Positions 44,875 through 53,646 of a stretch of 64,000 nucleotides of DNA are shown here, piece by piece. The DNA is taken from contig CAWEKD010000005.1 in the NCBI GenBank assembly GCA_963809545.1, forward strand, positions 1,488,001 through 1,552,000, written 5' to 3'. Positions within the stretch are counted from its first letter, which is position 1. Every line of letters begins with the position of its first letter. Both the position numbers and the translations under genes were made by a program. Source of the stretch: Natronosporangium sp035305625 (GTDB lineage: Bacteria; Actinomycetota; Actinomycetes; Mycobacteriales; Micromonosporaceae). A model generated the notes under the pieces. It saw only the letters and a list, made by a program, of their open reading frames with translations. It made no database searches and was not told the origin of the DNA.

Positions 44875-45711
44875 ATGCGTCGACCGCTGGACATCCAGTA
44901 CAAGACGCCGGAACAGATCGACCGTATGCGGGCCGCGGGGCTGGTGGTGGCGGAGGCGCTAGCCGCCACCCGGAAGGCCGTGGCCCCCGGGGTCAGCACC
45001 GCCGAGCTGGACGCGATCGCCGAGCAGGTGATCCGGGACGCGGGGGCGGTGCCCTCGTTCAAGGGCTACCACGGCTACCCGGCCACCATCTGCGCCTCGG
45101 TCAACGACCAGGTCGTGCACGCGATCCCGTCGGCGGAGCAGGTGCTCCGCGAAGGCGACGTGATCTCTATCGACTGTGGGGCGGTGCTGAACGGCTGGCA
45201 CGGTGATGCCGCGATCACGGTGCCGGTAGGGGAGGTCGATCCCCAGATCCTGCAGATGGCGGCCGTGGCGGAAGAGGCGATGTGGGCCGGCATCAGGGAG
45301 GCGGCCCGGGGAGTCCGCTCGGGGCAGGGGCGGCTGAGCGACATTTCGCACACGATCCAGACCACGGTCCGGCGCTCGGGGCGGCGCAAGTACGGCATCG
45401 TCCCGGACTACGGCGGCCACGGTATCGGCACCGAGATGCACCAGGACCCGCATCTGCTCAACTACGGGCGCCCTGGTCGGGGGCCGCAGCTGGTGCCGGG
45501 GCTGGTGTTGGCGATCGAACCGATGCTGACCCTCGGGCGGCCGCGGACGGTCGAACTCGCCGACGGCTGGACGGTGGTGACCCGGGACGGCTCACCCGCG
45601 GTGCACGTGGAGCACACGTTCGCGTTGCTGGAGGACGGGGCGTGGGTGCTCACCGCCGAGGACGGCGGCGTGGCGCGGCTGGGTGAGCTGGCTTCCGCCC
45701 GGGCCCGGTGA
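44875..45711 (+). CDS. map: Type I methionine aminopeptidase
   Basis: 278 residues from ATG 44875 (GTG 44869 possible). Metal ligands are in place: DCGAVLNGWHGDAAIT (two Asp), GHGIGTEMHQDP (His), IEPMLTLG (Glu) and VEHTFALL (Glu). It removes the initiator Met. It follows adk by nine bases, the usual secY-adk-map order. Confidence 0.95.
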   Translation: MRRPLDIQYKTPEQIDRMRAAGLVVAEALAATRKAVAPGVSTAELDAIAEQVIRDAGAVPSFKGYHGYPATICASVNDQVVHAIPSAEQVLREGDVISIDCGAVLNGWHGDAAITVPVGEVDPQILQMAAVAEEAMWAGIREAARGVRSGQGRLSDISHTIQTTVRRSGRRKYGIVPDYGGHGIGTEMHQDPHLLNYGRPGRGPQLVPGLVLAIEPMLTLGRPRTVELADGWTVVTRDGSPAVHVEHTFALLEDGAWVLTAEDGGVARLGELASARAR

Positions 45712-45780
45712 CGGCACCGCCGAAAACCGGCACACTACGTACTACATGGCATGCTTGCTGACATGGCAGGGGAGAGTGGC

Positions 45781-46239
45781 ATGGCGCCGCGGGAGCAGAT
45801 GCGGGCCGCCGACGCGGATCGGGAGCAGTACGCCGAGGTGGTGCGCCGGGCCCTGGATGAGGGCCGCCTGACCCTGGATGAGATGGATGAGCGGCTCCGC
45901 CAGATCTACGCCGCCAAAACGTTTGGGGAGCTGGAGCAGGCGGTGGCCGACCTGCCCCGGGCGACCCCGGCGGAGCGGTCGCAGCTCACGGTGCCGCGGG
46001 GTGCGCCCTCCAGCCCGGTTCCGCCTTCCCGCCAGGATCCGAAGGCCAAGTTGCCCGGCTGGCTGTCCGTGCTGTGGCGGATCTGGCTGCTGGCGGTGCT
46101 GGTAAACCTGGTGATCTGGTTCCTGGTCAGCCTCACCACGGGGGAGTTGATCTACTTCTGGCCGATCTGGGTGGCCGGCCCCTGGGGAGCGGTCAACATC
46201 GGGTTGACCATTCTTTTCCCGCCCCGGCCGCGTTCCTGA
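45781..46239 (+). CDS. DUF1707 and 2TM-domain protein
   Basis: 152 residues from ATG 45781, preferred because AGGGGAGA lies six bases upstream; ATG 45763 and 45751 are also in frame. The N-terminal DUF1707 domain (MRAADADREQYAEVVRRALDEGRLTLDEMDERLRQIYAAKT) is a short helical, SHOCT-like module common in actinobacterial membrane proteins. A Pro-rich linker follows, then two helices (about 100-118 and 125-145) of the 2TM type. Function unknown. It sits between map and infA. Confidence 0.8.
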   Translation: MAPREQMRAADADREQYAEVVRRALDEGRLTLDEMDERLRQIYAAKTFGELEQAVADLPRATPAERSQLTVPRGAPSSPVPPSRQDPKAKLPGWLSVLWRIWLLAVLVNLVIWFLVSLTTGELIYFWPIWVAGPWGAVNIGLTILFPPRPRS

Positions 46240-46349
46240 CGGTGGCCGCCCCACTCCTCAGGGCCTGACCGGTCCCCGGGTAGAGTAGTTGAACCGGTGT
46301 TCCGGTGGATCTCGCGCCGCCGGCACCAGCGGGTGAGGGTGACCCTGGC

Positions 46350-46378
46350 TGGCGAAGCGCTTCTTCAGCGCGTACACT
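46350..46378 (+). promoter_or_regulatory. Candidate infA promoter
   Basis: TGGCGA (46350-46355), a 17-nt spacer and TACACT (46373-46378), within the 292-bp gap before infA. The -10 equals those of rpoBC and tRNA-Trp; the -35 is weak. The rest of the gap shows no gene. Confidence 0.45.
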
Positions 46379-46531
46379 AACCAGTTGGCGCACAGCGTCC
46401 ACTCCGGCGTGCCGTCCCGCGCTCGGCGGCGCCTGGAGCCGCGGCTGGCTTCGATGCTGGGTGCCATGGTGGCTCGGGTTGTTCCCGACCCGCCGCGTGA
46501 GCTGGACACACGATGTCAGGTAGTGGAGGAC

Positions 46532-46753
46532 ATGCCGAAGAAGGACGGGGCCATCGAGATCGAGGGCCGAGTGATTGAGCCACTCCCGAACGCCATGTTC
46601 CGGGTGGAGCTCTCCAACGGCCACAAGGTTCTCGCGCACATCAGCGGCAAGATGCGGCAGAACTACATCCGCATCCTGCCTGAGGATCGGGTCGTGGTCG
46701 AGTTGTCGCCGTACGACCTGAACCGCGGGCGGATCGTCTACCGCTACAAGTAG
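46532..46753 (+). CDS. infA: Translation initiation factor IF-1
   Basis: 73 residues from ATG 46532 (GGAGGA at 46525-46530), exactly the family size; the frame is open back to 46385 without similarity. S1-type OB fold with EIEGRVIEPLPNAMFRVELSNGHKVLAHISGKMRQNYIRI. Confidence 0.97.
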   Translation: MPKKDGAIEIEGRVIEPLPNAMFRVELSNGHKVLAHISGKMRQNYIRILPEDRVVVELSPYDLNRGRIVYRYK

Positions 46754-46797
46754 TCCAGCTCCCCATCGACCGACTCGCTGAGAAGTAGGGCACCACT

Positions 46798-46911
46798 GTG
46801 AAGGTCAAGCCGAGCGTCAAGAAGATCTGCAGCAATTGCCGGGTGATCCGCCGGCATGGCCGGGTCATGGTCATCTGCAGCGACCCCCGTCACAAGCAGC
46901 GTCAAGGGTAG
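46798..46911 (+). CDS. rpmJ: 50S ribosomal protein L36, zinc-binding form
   Basis: 37 residues from GTG 46798: starts KVKPSVKKICSNCRVIRR, with ligands Cys, Cys, Cys and His (CSNC, CSDPRHK). The rpmJ place between infA and rpsM is standard. The zinc-containing C+ version matches L33 and S14 here. Confidence 0.96.
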   Translation: MKVKPSVKKICSNCRVIRRHGRVMVICSDPRHKQRQG

Positions 46912-46929
46912 TAAGGAGTCCGGACGAGA

Positions 46930-47310
46930 ATGGCACGGCTAGTCGGCGTCGACCTACCCCGGGAAAAGCGGGTGGAGATCGCGCTCACGTACATCTTCGG
47001 GGTTGGCCGTACCCGGGCGAAGGAAACACTCGTCGCCACCGGGGTGGACCCCGACAAGCGGGTGCGCGATCTATCCGAGGACGAGCTGATCCGGCTCCGC
47101 GACTACCTTGAGAGCAACTACCGGCTCGAAGGTGACCTGCGCCGCGAAATCGCCGCGGACATCCGCCGGAAAGTGGAGATCGGTAACTATCAGGGGATCC
47201 GGCACCGCCGGGGCCTGCCGGTGCGTGGCCAGCGGACCCGCACCAACGCCCGGACCCGCAAGGGCCCGAAGCGCACCGTGGCCGGTAAGAAGAAGGCCGG
47301 CCGGAAGTAA
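46930..47310 (+). CDS. rpsM: 30S ribosomal protein S13
   Basis: 126 residues. ARLVGVDLPREKRVEIALTYIFGVGRTRAKE and the basic C-terminus GLPVRGQRTRTNARTRKGPKRT that reaches the P-site tRNA. First of the rpsM-rpsK-rpsD-rpoA-rplQ (alpha) series. Confidence 0.97.
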   Translation: MARLVGVDLPREKRVEIALTYIFGVGRTRAKETLVATGVDPDKRVRDLSEDELIRLRDYLESNYRLEGDLRREIAADIRRKVEIGNYQGIRHRRGLPVRGQRTRTNARTRKGPKRTVAGKKKAGRK

Positions 47311-47374
47311 GCTTTCCGCCCCGCTCACCACCGCGGGGCGACCCGACCAGAACCGCAGAGGAGCGCACTGACCT

Positions 47375-47785
47375 ATGCCGCCGAAGGCACGTACGGCAGC
47401 CGCCACCGGTAAGAAGGTGCGGCGCAAGGAACGGAAGAACGTCGCCCACGGGCACGCTCACATCAAGAGCACCTTCAACAACACCATTGTGTCCATCACC
47501 GACCCGAACGGGGCGGTGATCTCGTGGGCCTCATCCGGTCAGGTCGGGTTCAAGGGCTCGCGCAAGTCGACCCCGTTCGCCGCGCAGCTGGCCGCGGAGG
47601 CGGCCGCGCGGCGGGCGATGGAGCACGGCATGCGCAAGGTTGACGTGTTCGTGAAAGGACCCGGCTCCGGCCGGGAGACCGCGATCCGCTCGCTGCAGGC
47701 AGCCGGTCTGGAGGTCGGGACGATCTCCGACGTCACGCCGCAGCCACACAACGGGTGCCGTCCGCCGAAGCGGCGTCGGGTCTGA
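47375..47785 (+). CDS. rpsK: 30S ribosomal protein S11
   Basis: 136 residues. NVAHGHAHIKSTFNNTIVSITD, FKGSRKSTPFAAQLAAEAA, and the C-terminal PQPHNGCRPPKRRRV. It lines the mRNA exit with S7. The gap of 64 bp before it is short and has no clear signal. Confidence 0.97.
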   Translation: MPPKARTAAATGKKVRRKERKNVAHGHAHIKSTFNNTIVSITDPNGAVISWASSGQVGFKGSRKSTPFAAQLAAEAAARRAMEHGMRKVDVFVKGPGSGRETAIRSLQAAGLEVGTISDVTPQPHNGCRPPKRRRV

Positions 47786-47799
47786 GGAGTAGGGAGACA

Positions 47800-48426
47800 A
47801 TGGCGCGTAACACCGGTGCCGACTGCCGTCGCTGCCGCCGCGAGAAGACCAAGCTCTTCCTGAAGGGGAGCAAGTGCGAGGGGCCGAAGTGCCCGTTCGA
47901 GTCCCGCCCGTTCCCGCCCGGGCAGCACGGCCGTGGCCGGACCAAGGAGACCGAGTACCTGCTGCAGCTGCGGGAGAAGCAGAAGGCCCGGCAGGTGTAC
48001 GGGGTGCTGGAGAAGCAGTTCCGGCAGTACTACGAGGAGGCCAACCGGCGTCCTGGTAAGACCGGTGAGGAGCTGCTGCGGATCCTGGAGTCGCGGCTGG
48101 ACAACGTGATCTACCGTGCCGGGTTCGCCAAGTCCCGGGACATGGCCCGGCAACTGGTGCGGCACGGGCACTTCCAGGTCAACGGCGCCAAGGTGGACAT
48201 CCCCTCGTACCGGGTGTCTCCGCACGACATCATCGAGGTTCGGGAGAAGTCGCGTAACCTGACCCCATTCCTGGTGGCGCAGGGTGAGGCCGGCACCAAG
48301 AACGTTCCGGCCTGGCTGGAGGCGATCCCGAGCCAGCTGAAGGTGTTGGTGCACTCGCTGCCGGAGCGCCAGGTCATTGACACCCCCGTGCAGGAACAGC
48401 TGATCGTCGAGCTCTACTCGAAGTAG
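47800..48426 (+). CDS. rpsD: 30S ribosomal protein S4, zinc-binding form
   Basis: 208 residues from ATG 47800 (AGGGAGA at 47791-47797). The N-terminus has CRRC and CEGPKC, a Cys4 site, so this is the C+ form. The S4 RNA-binding domain (LESRLDNVIYRAGFAKSRDMARQLVRHGHFQVNG) is typical. In E. coli S4 represses this operon. Confidence 0.97.
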   Translation: MARNTGADCRRCRREKTKLFLKGSKCEGPKCPFESRPFPPGQHGRGRTKETEYLLQLREKQKARQVYGVLEKQFRQYYEEANRRPGKTGEELLRILESRLDNVIYRAGFAKSRDMARQLVRHGHFQVNGAKVDIPSYRVSPHDIIEVREKSRNLTPFLVAQGEAGTKNVPAWLEAIPSQLKVLVHSLPERQVIDTPVQEQLIVELYSK

Positions 48427-48504
48427 TGCTCGTCCCGGCGGTCCGCCGCCGGTTTCCGGTCCGTGGACGTCATATGGCGGGCGTCCCGACGAAGGAGAAG
48501 ACAG

Positions 48505-49568
48505 GTGCTCATCACCCAGCGGCCCATTCTGACTGAGGAGCCGATCAACGAGACCCGGTCCCGGTTCATCATCGAACCGCTGGAGCCGGGCTTCGGCTAC
48601 ACCCTCGGTAACTCTTTGCGGCGTACCCTGCTGAGCTCGATCCCGGGCGCGGCGGTGACGTCGATCAAGATCGACGGCGTGCTGCACGAGTTCACCACCA
48701 TTCCCGGGGTCAAGGAAGACGTCGTCGAACTGGTGCTGAACGTCAAGGAGCTGTGCATCAGCTCCGAGCACGACGAGCCGGTCAGCATGTACCTACGCAA
48801 GCAGGGCCCGGGCGAGGTGACGGCGGCGGACATCCAGCCCCCGGCCGGGGTCACCGTCCACAACGGGGATCTGAAGCTGGCCACGCTGAACAGCAAGGGT
48901 CGGCTGGACATGGAACTGACCGTGGAGCGGGGGCGGGGGTACGTCAGCGCCGCCCAGAACAAGTCTCCGAACGCCGAGATCGGCCGGATCCCGGTGGACT
49001 CGATCTACTCCCCGGTGCTGAAGGTCAGCTACCGGGTGGAAGCGACCCGGGTCGAGCAGCGGACCGACTTCGACAAGCTGATCATCGACGTGGAGACCAA
49101 GCCCTCCATCAGCCCGCGGACCGCGCTGGCGTCGGCGGGGTCCACGCTGGTGGAGCTGTTCGGGCTGGCCCGCGAGCTGGACGAGACGGCCGAGGGCATC
49201 GACATCGGGCCGTCCCGCAGGACGCGCAGCTGGCCGCCGACCTGGCGCTGCCGATCGAGGAGCTGGACCTCACGGTCCGCTCGTACAACTGCCTGAAGCG
49301 GGAAGGGATCGACACGGTCGGCGAGCTGATCAGCCGGACCGAAGCGGACCTGCTCGACATCCGTAACTTCGGGCAGAAGTCAATAGACGAAGTCAAGATG
49401 AAGCTGGCCGCCATGGGGCTCGCGCTCAAGGACTCCGCGCCGGCTTTCGACCCGTCCGAGGCGGTGAACACCTACGGTGAGGTGGCGACGCCCACCGGAG
49501 GACAGGCGCGCGCCGGGCAGTCGGGTGACGAGTACGAAGAAGACTTCCGCGAGACTGAGCAGCTGTAG
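48505..49568 (+). pseudogene. rpoA: RNA polymerase alpha subunit with apparent one-base deletion (frameshift)
   Basis: GTG 48505 with AAGGAG at 48492-48497. The N-terminal dimerisation domain is complete (LEPGFGYTLGNSLRRTLLSSIPGAAV ... DFDKLIIDVETKPSISPRTAL) and reads to DIGPS. The C-terminal domain continues in the next frame as PQDAQLAADLALPIEELDLTVRSYNCLKREGI and on to the stop at 49568. The break is at CCC (49214-49216), in the inter-domain linker; a fourth C restores 354 residues. RpoA is essential and the second half is fully conserved, so a sequence error is far likelier than a true mutation. Confidence 0.88.
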
Positions 49569-49579
49569 AAGGAGCATCG

Positions 49580-50119
49580 ATGCCCACGCCCACCAAGGGT
49601 CGTCGTCTCGGCGCCGGCCCGGCTCACGAGCGGCTGATCTTGGCCAACCTGGCGACGTCGCTGTTCCGCCACGGCCGCATCACCACCACTGAGGCCAAGG
49701 CCAAGCGGCTGCGGCCGTTCGCCGAGCGACTGATCACCAAGGCTAAGCGGGGTGACCTGCACGCCCGTCGCCAGGTGATGGCGGTGGTCCGGGACCGGGA
49801 CGTGAGCACGGCGCTGTTCGACGAGATCGGTCCGCGGTACAGTGCCCGCCCCGGCGGCTACACCCGGATCATCAAGACCGGCCCCCGCCAGGGGGACGCC
49901 GCCCCGATGGCGATCATCGAGCTGGTGGAGCCGATGACCGAGCCACCGGCGGACCGTTCGCGGCAGCGGCAGCGTCCCGCCCGGGAGGAGTCGGTGGCGG
50001 CGCTGGCCGGTGACACCGACGAGACCCCCGCGGCGTCGACCGCCGAGTCGACCTCCGAAGCCGCGGCGGAGTCAGCAGCCGCGGATGAGCCGGAGAAGGA
50101 CTCCGACGCCAAGGCGTGA
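49580..50119 (+). CDS. rplQ: 50S ribosomal protein L17 with acidic C-terminal tail
   Basis: 179 residues. The L17 core (PTPTKGRRLGAGPAHERLILANLATSLFRHGRITTTEAKAKRLRPFAERLITKAKRGDLHARR) ends about residue 118; the tail of about 60 residues is Ala/Glu/Ser-rich, as in many actinobacteria. Its last codons overlap the truA start (GTGA). Confidence 0.96.
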   Translation: MPTPTKGRRLGAGPAHERLILANLATSLFRHGRITTTEAKAKRLRPFAERLITKAKRGDLHARRQVMAVVRDRDVSTALFDEIGPRYSARPGGYTRIIKTGPRQGDAAPMAIIELVEPMTEPPADRSRQRQRPAREESVAALAGDTDETPAASTAESTSEAAAESAAADEPEKDSDAKA

Positions 50120-50943
50120 CCGATTCACCGGTACGGGTCCGGCTGGACGTCGCCTACGACGGGACTGACTTCTCGGGGTGGGCGATCCAGCCGGACCGTC
50201 GTACGGTGGCCGGTGAGCTGCTGGCGGCGCTGGCGGCCCTGTTCGGCCACGACGTCACCGGCCTGACCGTAGCCGGGCGCACCGATGCGGGGGTGCACGC
50301 CATCGGCCAGGTATGCCACGTCGACATCGCGCCGCAGGCGTGGCAGCCCCTACGGGAACAGGTGCTGGTCAGGTTGGCCGGCCTGCTCCCACCGGACGTC
50401 CGGGTCACCGCGGTCACCGAGGTGACGCCGGAGTTTGACGCCCGCTTCTCCGCGCTCTCCCGCCGCTACGTCTACCGCGTCAGCGACGCCCCCTATGGCG
50501 TGCATCCGTTGCGCCGGCGGGACACGCTGGCCTGGCGGTGGCCGCTGGACCTGGACCGGCTCAATGAGGCATCCGCGCGCCTGTTGGGGGAGCACGACTT
50601 CGCCGCCTACTGTCGACGAAAGCCCAACGCCACCACTGTGCGGACACTGCTCCGGTTGGACTGGCGGCGGGACGCCGACGGGGTGCTGTCGGCCACGGTG
50701 GAGGCGGATGCGTTCTGCCACTCGATGGTCCGGAGCTTGATCGGTGCCCTGCTGGCGGTCGGGGACGGCCGCCGTCCTCCGGAATGGCCGGCCTCACTGC
50801 TGACCCGGCGCGAGCGGGCCAACGAAGTGTGGGTGGCGCCCGCGCATGGGCTCACGCTGGTCGCGGTCGAATACCCGGAGCCGTCCCAGTGGGCGAGCCG
50901 CGCGGCGGCGACCCGGCGCCGGCGGACCCTGCCTGAGGGGTAG
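50116..50943 (+). CDS. truA: tRNA pseudouridine synthase A (positions 38-40)
   Basis: 275 residues from GTG 50116. Catalytic Asp57 in AGRTDAGVHA, preceded by AYDGTDFSGWAIQP, then FSALSRRYVYRV and MVRSLIGALLAVGDG. It modifies the anticodon arm of tRNAs. Coupled to rplQ by overlap; the standard position at the end of the alpha operon. Confidence 0.95.
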   Translation: MTDSPVRVRLDVAYDGTDFSGWAIQPDRRTVAGELLAALAALFGHDVTGLTVAGRTDAGVHAIGQVCHVDIAPQAWQPLREQVLVRLAGLLPPDVRVTAVTEVTPEFDARFSALSRRYVYRVSDAPYGVHPLRRRDTLAWRWPLDLDRLNEASARLLGEHDFAAYCRRKPNATTVRTLLRLDWRRDADGVLSATVEADAFCHSMVRSLIGALLAVGDGRRPPEWPASLLTRRERANEVWVAPAHGLTLVAVEYPEPSQWASRAAATRRRRTLPEG

Positions 50944-51009
50944 CCGTCGAGGCATACCGGCCCGTCCCAGCGGCACTGCCCAGGGGATGGGGCCGAGCGG
51001 GCGCATCGC

Positions 51010-52485
51010 TCAGTCGGATTCGGTGTCCTCCGGGCGGTCGGTCGGGGTGGGGGTGGGGGAGCCCGTCGACTGGGTCACCCGCGCCTCCAGCACCCCACCA
51101 CGCAGGTGCACCTCGATGATGTCCCAGCTCACCAGGTCGGCGTACCGGTTGTCGGTCGCGGAGAACGTGCCCCCGTCGGCCCGGGCCACCACCGCGTACA
51201 TCAGGTAGTGACCGCGATAGTCCCAGAACAGCACCGTCTCCGAGAGGACGATCGCCTCGGTGCCTTCCCCGGCCAGCAGCCCCAGGAAGCGCCCGGTGCC
51301 CTCCTCGACCAGGGGTTTGATGTCCTGGTAGGCCCGCTCCGCGTCGGCCTCGGTGGCCAGGTTGAGAATCCCGCCGGTGATCAGATAGCCGTCGGTCGGG
51401 GAGCGGAGCGTGGCCCGAACTACCTGGCTGCATCCCAGCTTCTCCAGCAGTTCGGCCAGTTCGTCCGCGGCCGCCACCCCGCAGTCGTCACTCTCCTGGG
51501 TGGCGAGGATCTCGTACCCGGGCTCCGCGGGATTGATGATGATCTCGTCGGTGGGGAACACCTCATCCACGGTCAGCGGCACGGGATCCGCCTCCCGGGA
51601 GCTGATGTCCTGGAAGACGATCTCTTCGTCCTGGCCAGCGGTGGCCTGTGCGTGCCGCCCGGCCAGCTCGTCCCGCACCAGGTAGAAGCTGAAGACGCCG
51701 CAGGTGGCGATCACCGTCAGCACCCCCAGCACCCCCACCATCGTGTACCACCGGCGGATCCGTTTGCGGCGCTGGGTCATGCGCGCGGCCGGGGTGGCGA
51801 GGGCGGCGGGATGGCGGGGTGGCGCCGACGCGGTGGTGGTGGTGGTGGAAGCGGGCGGCGACTGCGGACGGGACGGTGGGGGAGAGGTGGGGGCGGACGG
51901 GGGCGCCGACACCGGCGCGGCCGAGCGGGGGGCGGGCGCGGGACGAGGAGCCGGCGCGCTGGCTCCTCGTCGTCGGCTGACCGGCCCCGCCGGGGAGGTC
52001 GGCCCCGCCGGGGAGGCCGGTGGGGGCACCGGGGTACGGGGGAGGTGCCGGCGGGATTGAGCCGGTGGAGCGGCCGGGGCGCTCGGGGGTGGCAGGTTCT
52101 GGTCGGCCGGATCCGGTGCCGCGTGGCGCCCGGTACTCCGCTCAACGGTCGGCCGGCGCGGCCCGGGGAAAGCGGGGGCGCCACCCGCGGACCGGTCGCG
52201 CCGGGGCAGGTGGGGTGGCTCCTCCCGCGCGTGCCGTCCGCGCTGTGGTTCCGACCACGCCGGAGACTCACTCCGATATCCGGGTGCTGCTGTCCGGCGG
52301 GTGACCGCGGCTCGGGTCGACCAGCTCGGTTGTCCTTCCGGCGCGCTGTGCCGCCCACCCCGCCGGAGCGAGGGGCCGTCCTGGTCGGCCGCCTTCCCGG
52401 GCGACCACGGATCGCCCCGGTGGTGAGCGGCGCTCGGGCGGCGTGGCGGAAAGCCGCCCGGCCCCACGTCCGGCCGGAAATTCAT
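51010..52485 (-). CDS. Proline-rich single-pass membrane protein, unknown function
   Basis: 491 residues from ATG 52485 (a GTG at 52530 is also in frame). Residues about 1-235 are a low-complexity Pro/Ser/Ala/Arg region. A basic MTQRRKRIRRW leads into one transmembrane helix (about 248-268), and an extracytoplasmic domain of about 220 residues follows (DDCGVAAADELAELLEKLGCSQVVRATLRS, LITGGILNLATEADAERAY), ending in a Thr/Pro tail. Two Cys in the domain could pair. TATACC (minus strand, about 12 nt before the ATG) suggests an almost leaderless mRNA. I recognise no named family. An alternative start near the MTQRRKR Met would drop the disordered region. Confidence 0.7.
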   Translation of the reverse strand: MNFRPDVGPGGFPPRRPSAAHHRGDPWSPGKAADQDGPSLRRGGRHSAPEGQPSWSTRAAVTRRTAAPGYRSESPAWSEPQRGRHAREEPPHLPRRDRSAGGAPAFPGPRRPTVERSTGRHAAPDPADQNLPPPSAPAAPPAQSRRHLPRTPVPPPASPAGPTSPAGPVSRRRGASAPAPRPAPAPRSAAPVSAPPSAPTSPPPSRPQSPPASTTTTTASAPPRHPAALATPAARMTQRRKRIRRWYTMVGVLGVLTVIATCGVFSFYLVRDELAGRHAQATAGQDEEIVFQDISSREADPVPLTVDEVFPTDEIIINPAEPGYEILATQESDDCGVAAADELAELLEKLGCSQVVRATLRSPTDGYLITGGILNLATEADAERAYQDIKPLVEEGTGRFLGLLAGEGTEAIVLSETVLFWDYRGHYLMYAVVARADGGTFSATDNRYADLVSWDIIEVHLRGGVLEARVTQSTGSPTPTPTDRPEDTESD

Positions 52486-52571
52486 GCCGCTTAGGGTATA
52501 GGACCGGTTGGGGAGCACTCCCTCAACCACTACGTCCGGCGGGTTCCGCCATCCGGGTGATACTGGCTCAG

Positions 52572-53177
52572 GTGAGCCATTACTTTTCCACTGATCCCGG
52601 CGGCGCTGGCCGGACCCGCACCGTGACGTTCGAGGCCGGCGGTCAGCGGTTCTCCCTCACCTCCGCCGAAGGTGTGTTCTCCGCCGACCGACTGGATCCC
52701 GGGACGGCGGTGCTGCTGGACCGGGCGGAGCTGCCGTCTCCCGACACCACCGGTCCGCTGCTGGATCTCGGCTGCGGATACGGCCCGATCGCGTGTGTGC
52801 TGGCCACTGTGGCGACTCGGGCCACGGTGTGGGCAGTGGATGTCAATCCCCGTGCCCGGGAGCTGACGGCCCACAACGCGACCGCGCTGGGGTTGGCCGA
52901 CCGGATCACCGTGGCCGCCCCGGAGCAGGTGCCGGCCGAGCTGCGGTTCTCTCAGATCTGGAGTAATCCGCCGATCCGGGTGGGGAAAGCGGTCCTGCGG
53001 TCGATGTTCACCGACTGGTTGACCCGGCTGACCCCGGACGGCGTGGCGTGGCTGGTGATCGCCCACAACCTGGGGGGCGACTCGTGGCATCGCTGGTTGG
53101 CCGACCAGGGGTGGGACGTCCAGCGGTACGCGAGCCGGAAAGGGTACCGGATCCTGCGGGTGCGCCCCGGTGGCTGA
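52572..53177 (+). CDS. RsmC-like class I SAM methyltransferase
   Basis: 201 residues from GTG 52572, which gives the conserved SHYFSTDP start. Motif I LLDLGCGYGPIACVLA binds SAM, WAVDVNPRARELTAHNA follows, and the NPPIR catalytic loop places it in the MTS (RsmC/RlmG-like) guanine-N2 methyltransferase group. It corresponds to the C-terminal half of RsmC only; single-domain forms are normal in actinobacteria. It overlaps the NUDIX gene by eight bases. The rRNA target is not determinable. Confidence 0.85.
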   Translation: MSHYFSTDPGGAGRTRTVTFEAGGQRFSLTSAEGVFSADRLDPGTAVLLDRAELPSPDTTGPLLDLGCGYGPIACVLATVATRATVWAVDVNPRARELTAHNATALGLADRITVAAPEQVPAELRFSQIWSNPPIRVGKAVLRSMFTDWLTRLTPDGVAWLVIAHNLGGDSWHRWLADQGWDVQRYASRKGYRILRVRPGG

Positions 53178-53646
53178 GCAGGGGGGTAGCCCACCCGCGG
53201 GGCAGGGGGGCGGGGCGGCCGCGGCGCCGCCGTCGGCGGTGGTGGCGGTCGTGCTGTGGGCCGGGCGGGTGTTGATGATCCAGCGGGGACCCGGGGTGGC
53301 CCGCGCGGGCTACTGGTCACCCCCGAGTGGTCGGGTGGAGGCCGGTGAGCGCCAGCCGGACGCGGTGGTGCGGGAGGTGCAGGAAGAGGTGGGGCTGGCG
53401 GTACGGGCGGGGGCGAAGGTCTGGGAGTGCGACACCGACGACGGCGGGTTCCGGTTGCACTGGTGGACGGCCACCCCGACGGGCCCCGGTGAACAGCTGG
53501 TGTGCGACCCGCGGGAGGTGAGCGCCGCGCGCTGGATCCGGCCCGAGGAGTTCTCGACCCTCCAGCCGACCTTCGCGGCCCACCGCCACTTTTTCACCGT
53601 GGTCTTGCCGGAGCTGCTGCGTTCCGGGTGGGCCGGTCAGCCCTGA
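53170..53646 (+). CDS. NUDIX hydrolase
   Basis: 158 residues from GTG 53170. The Nudix box is complete: GRVEAGERQPDAVVREVQEEVGL (G-x5-E-x7-R-E-x2-E-E-x-G). The N-terminus is Gly/Ala/Pro-rich, then VVAVVLWAGRVLMIQRGPGVARAGYWSPPS. It hydrolyses a nucleoside-diphosphate-linked substrate, identity unknown. Coupled to the methyltransferase. Its 3' end overlaps the convergent ABC gene by ten bases. Confidence 0.88.
   Translation: MAEQGGSPPAGQGGGAAAAPPSAVVAVVLWAGRVLMIQRGPGVARAGYWSPPSGRVEAGERQPDAVVREVQEEVGLAVRAGAKVWECDTDDGGFRLHWWTATPTGPGEQLVCDPREVSAARWIRPEEFSTLQPTFAAHRHFFTVVLPELLRSGWAGQP

Noticed and set aside
44213..49568. Programmed ribosomal frameshifting in adk and rpoA
   Set aside because: No slippery heptamer with downstream pseudoknot is evident, and these genes are not known to use recoding; homopolymer errors are simpler.
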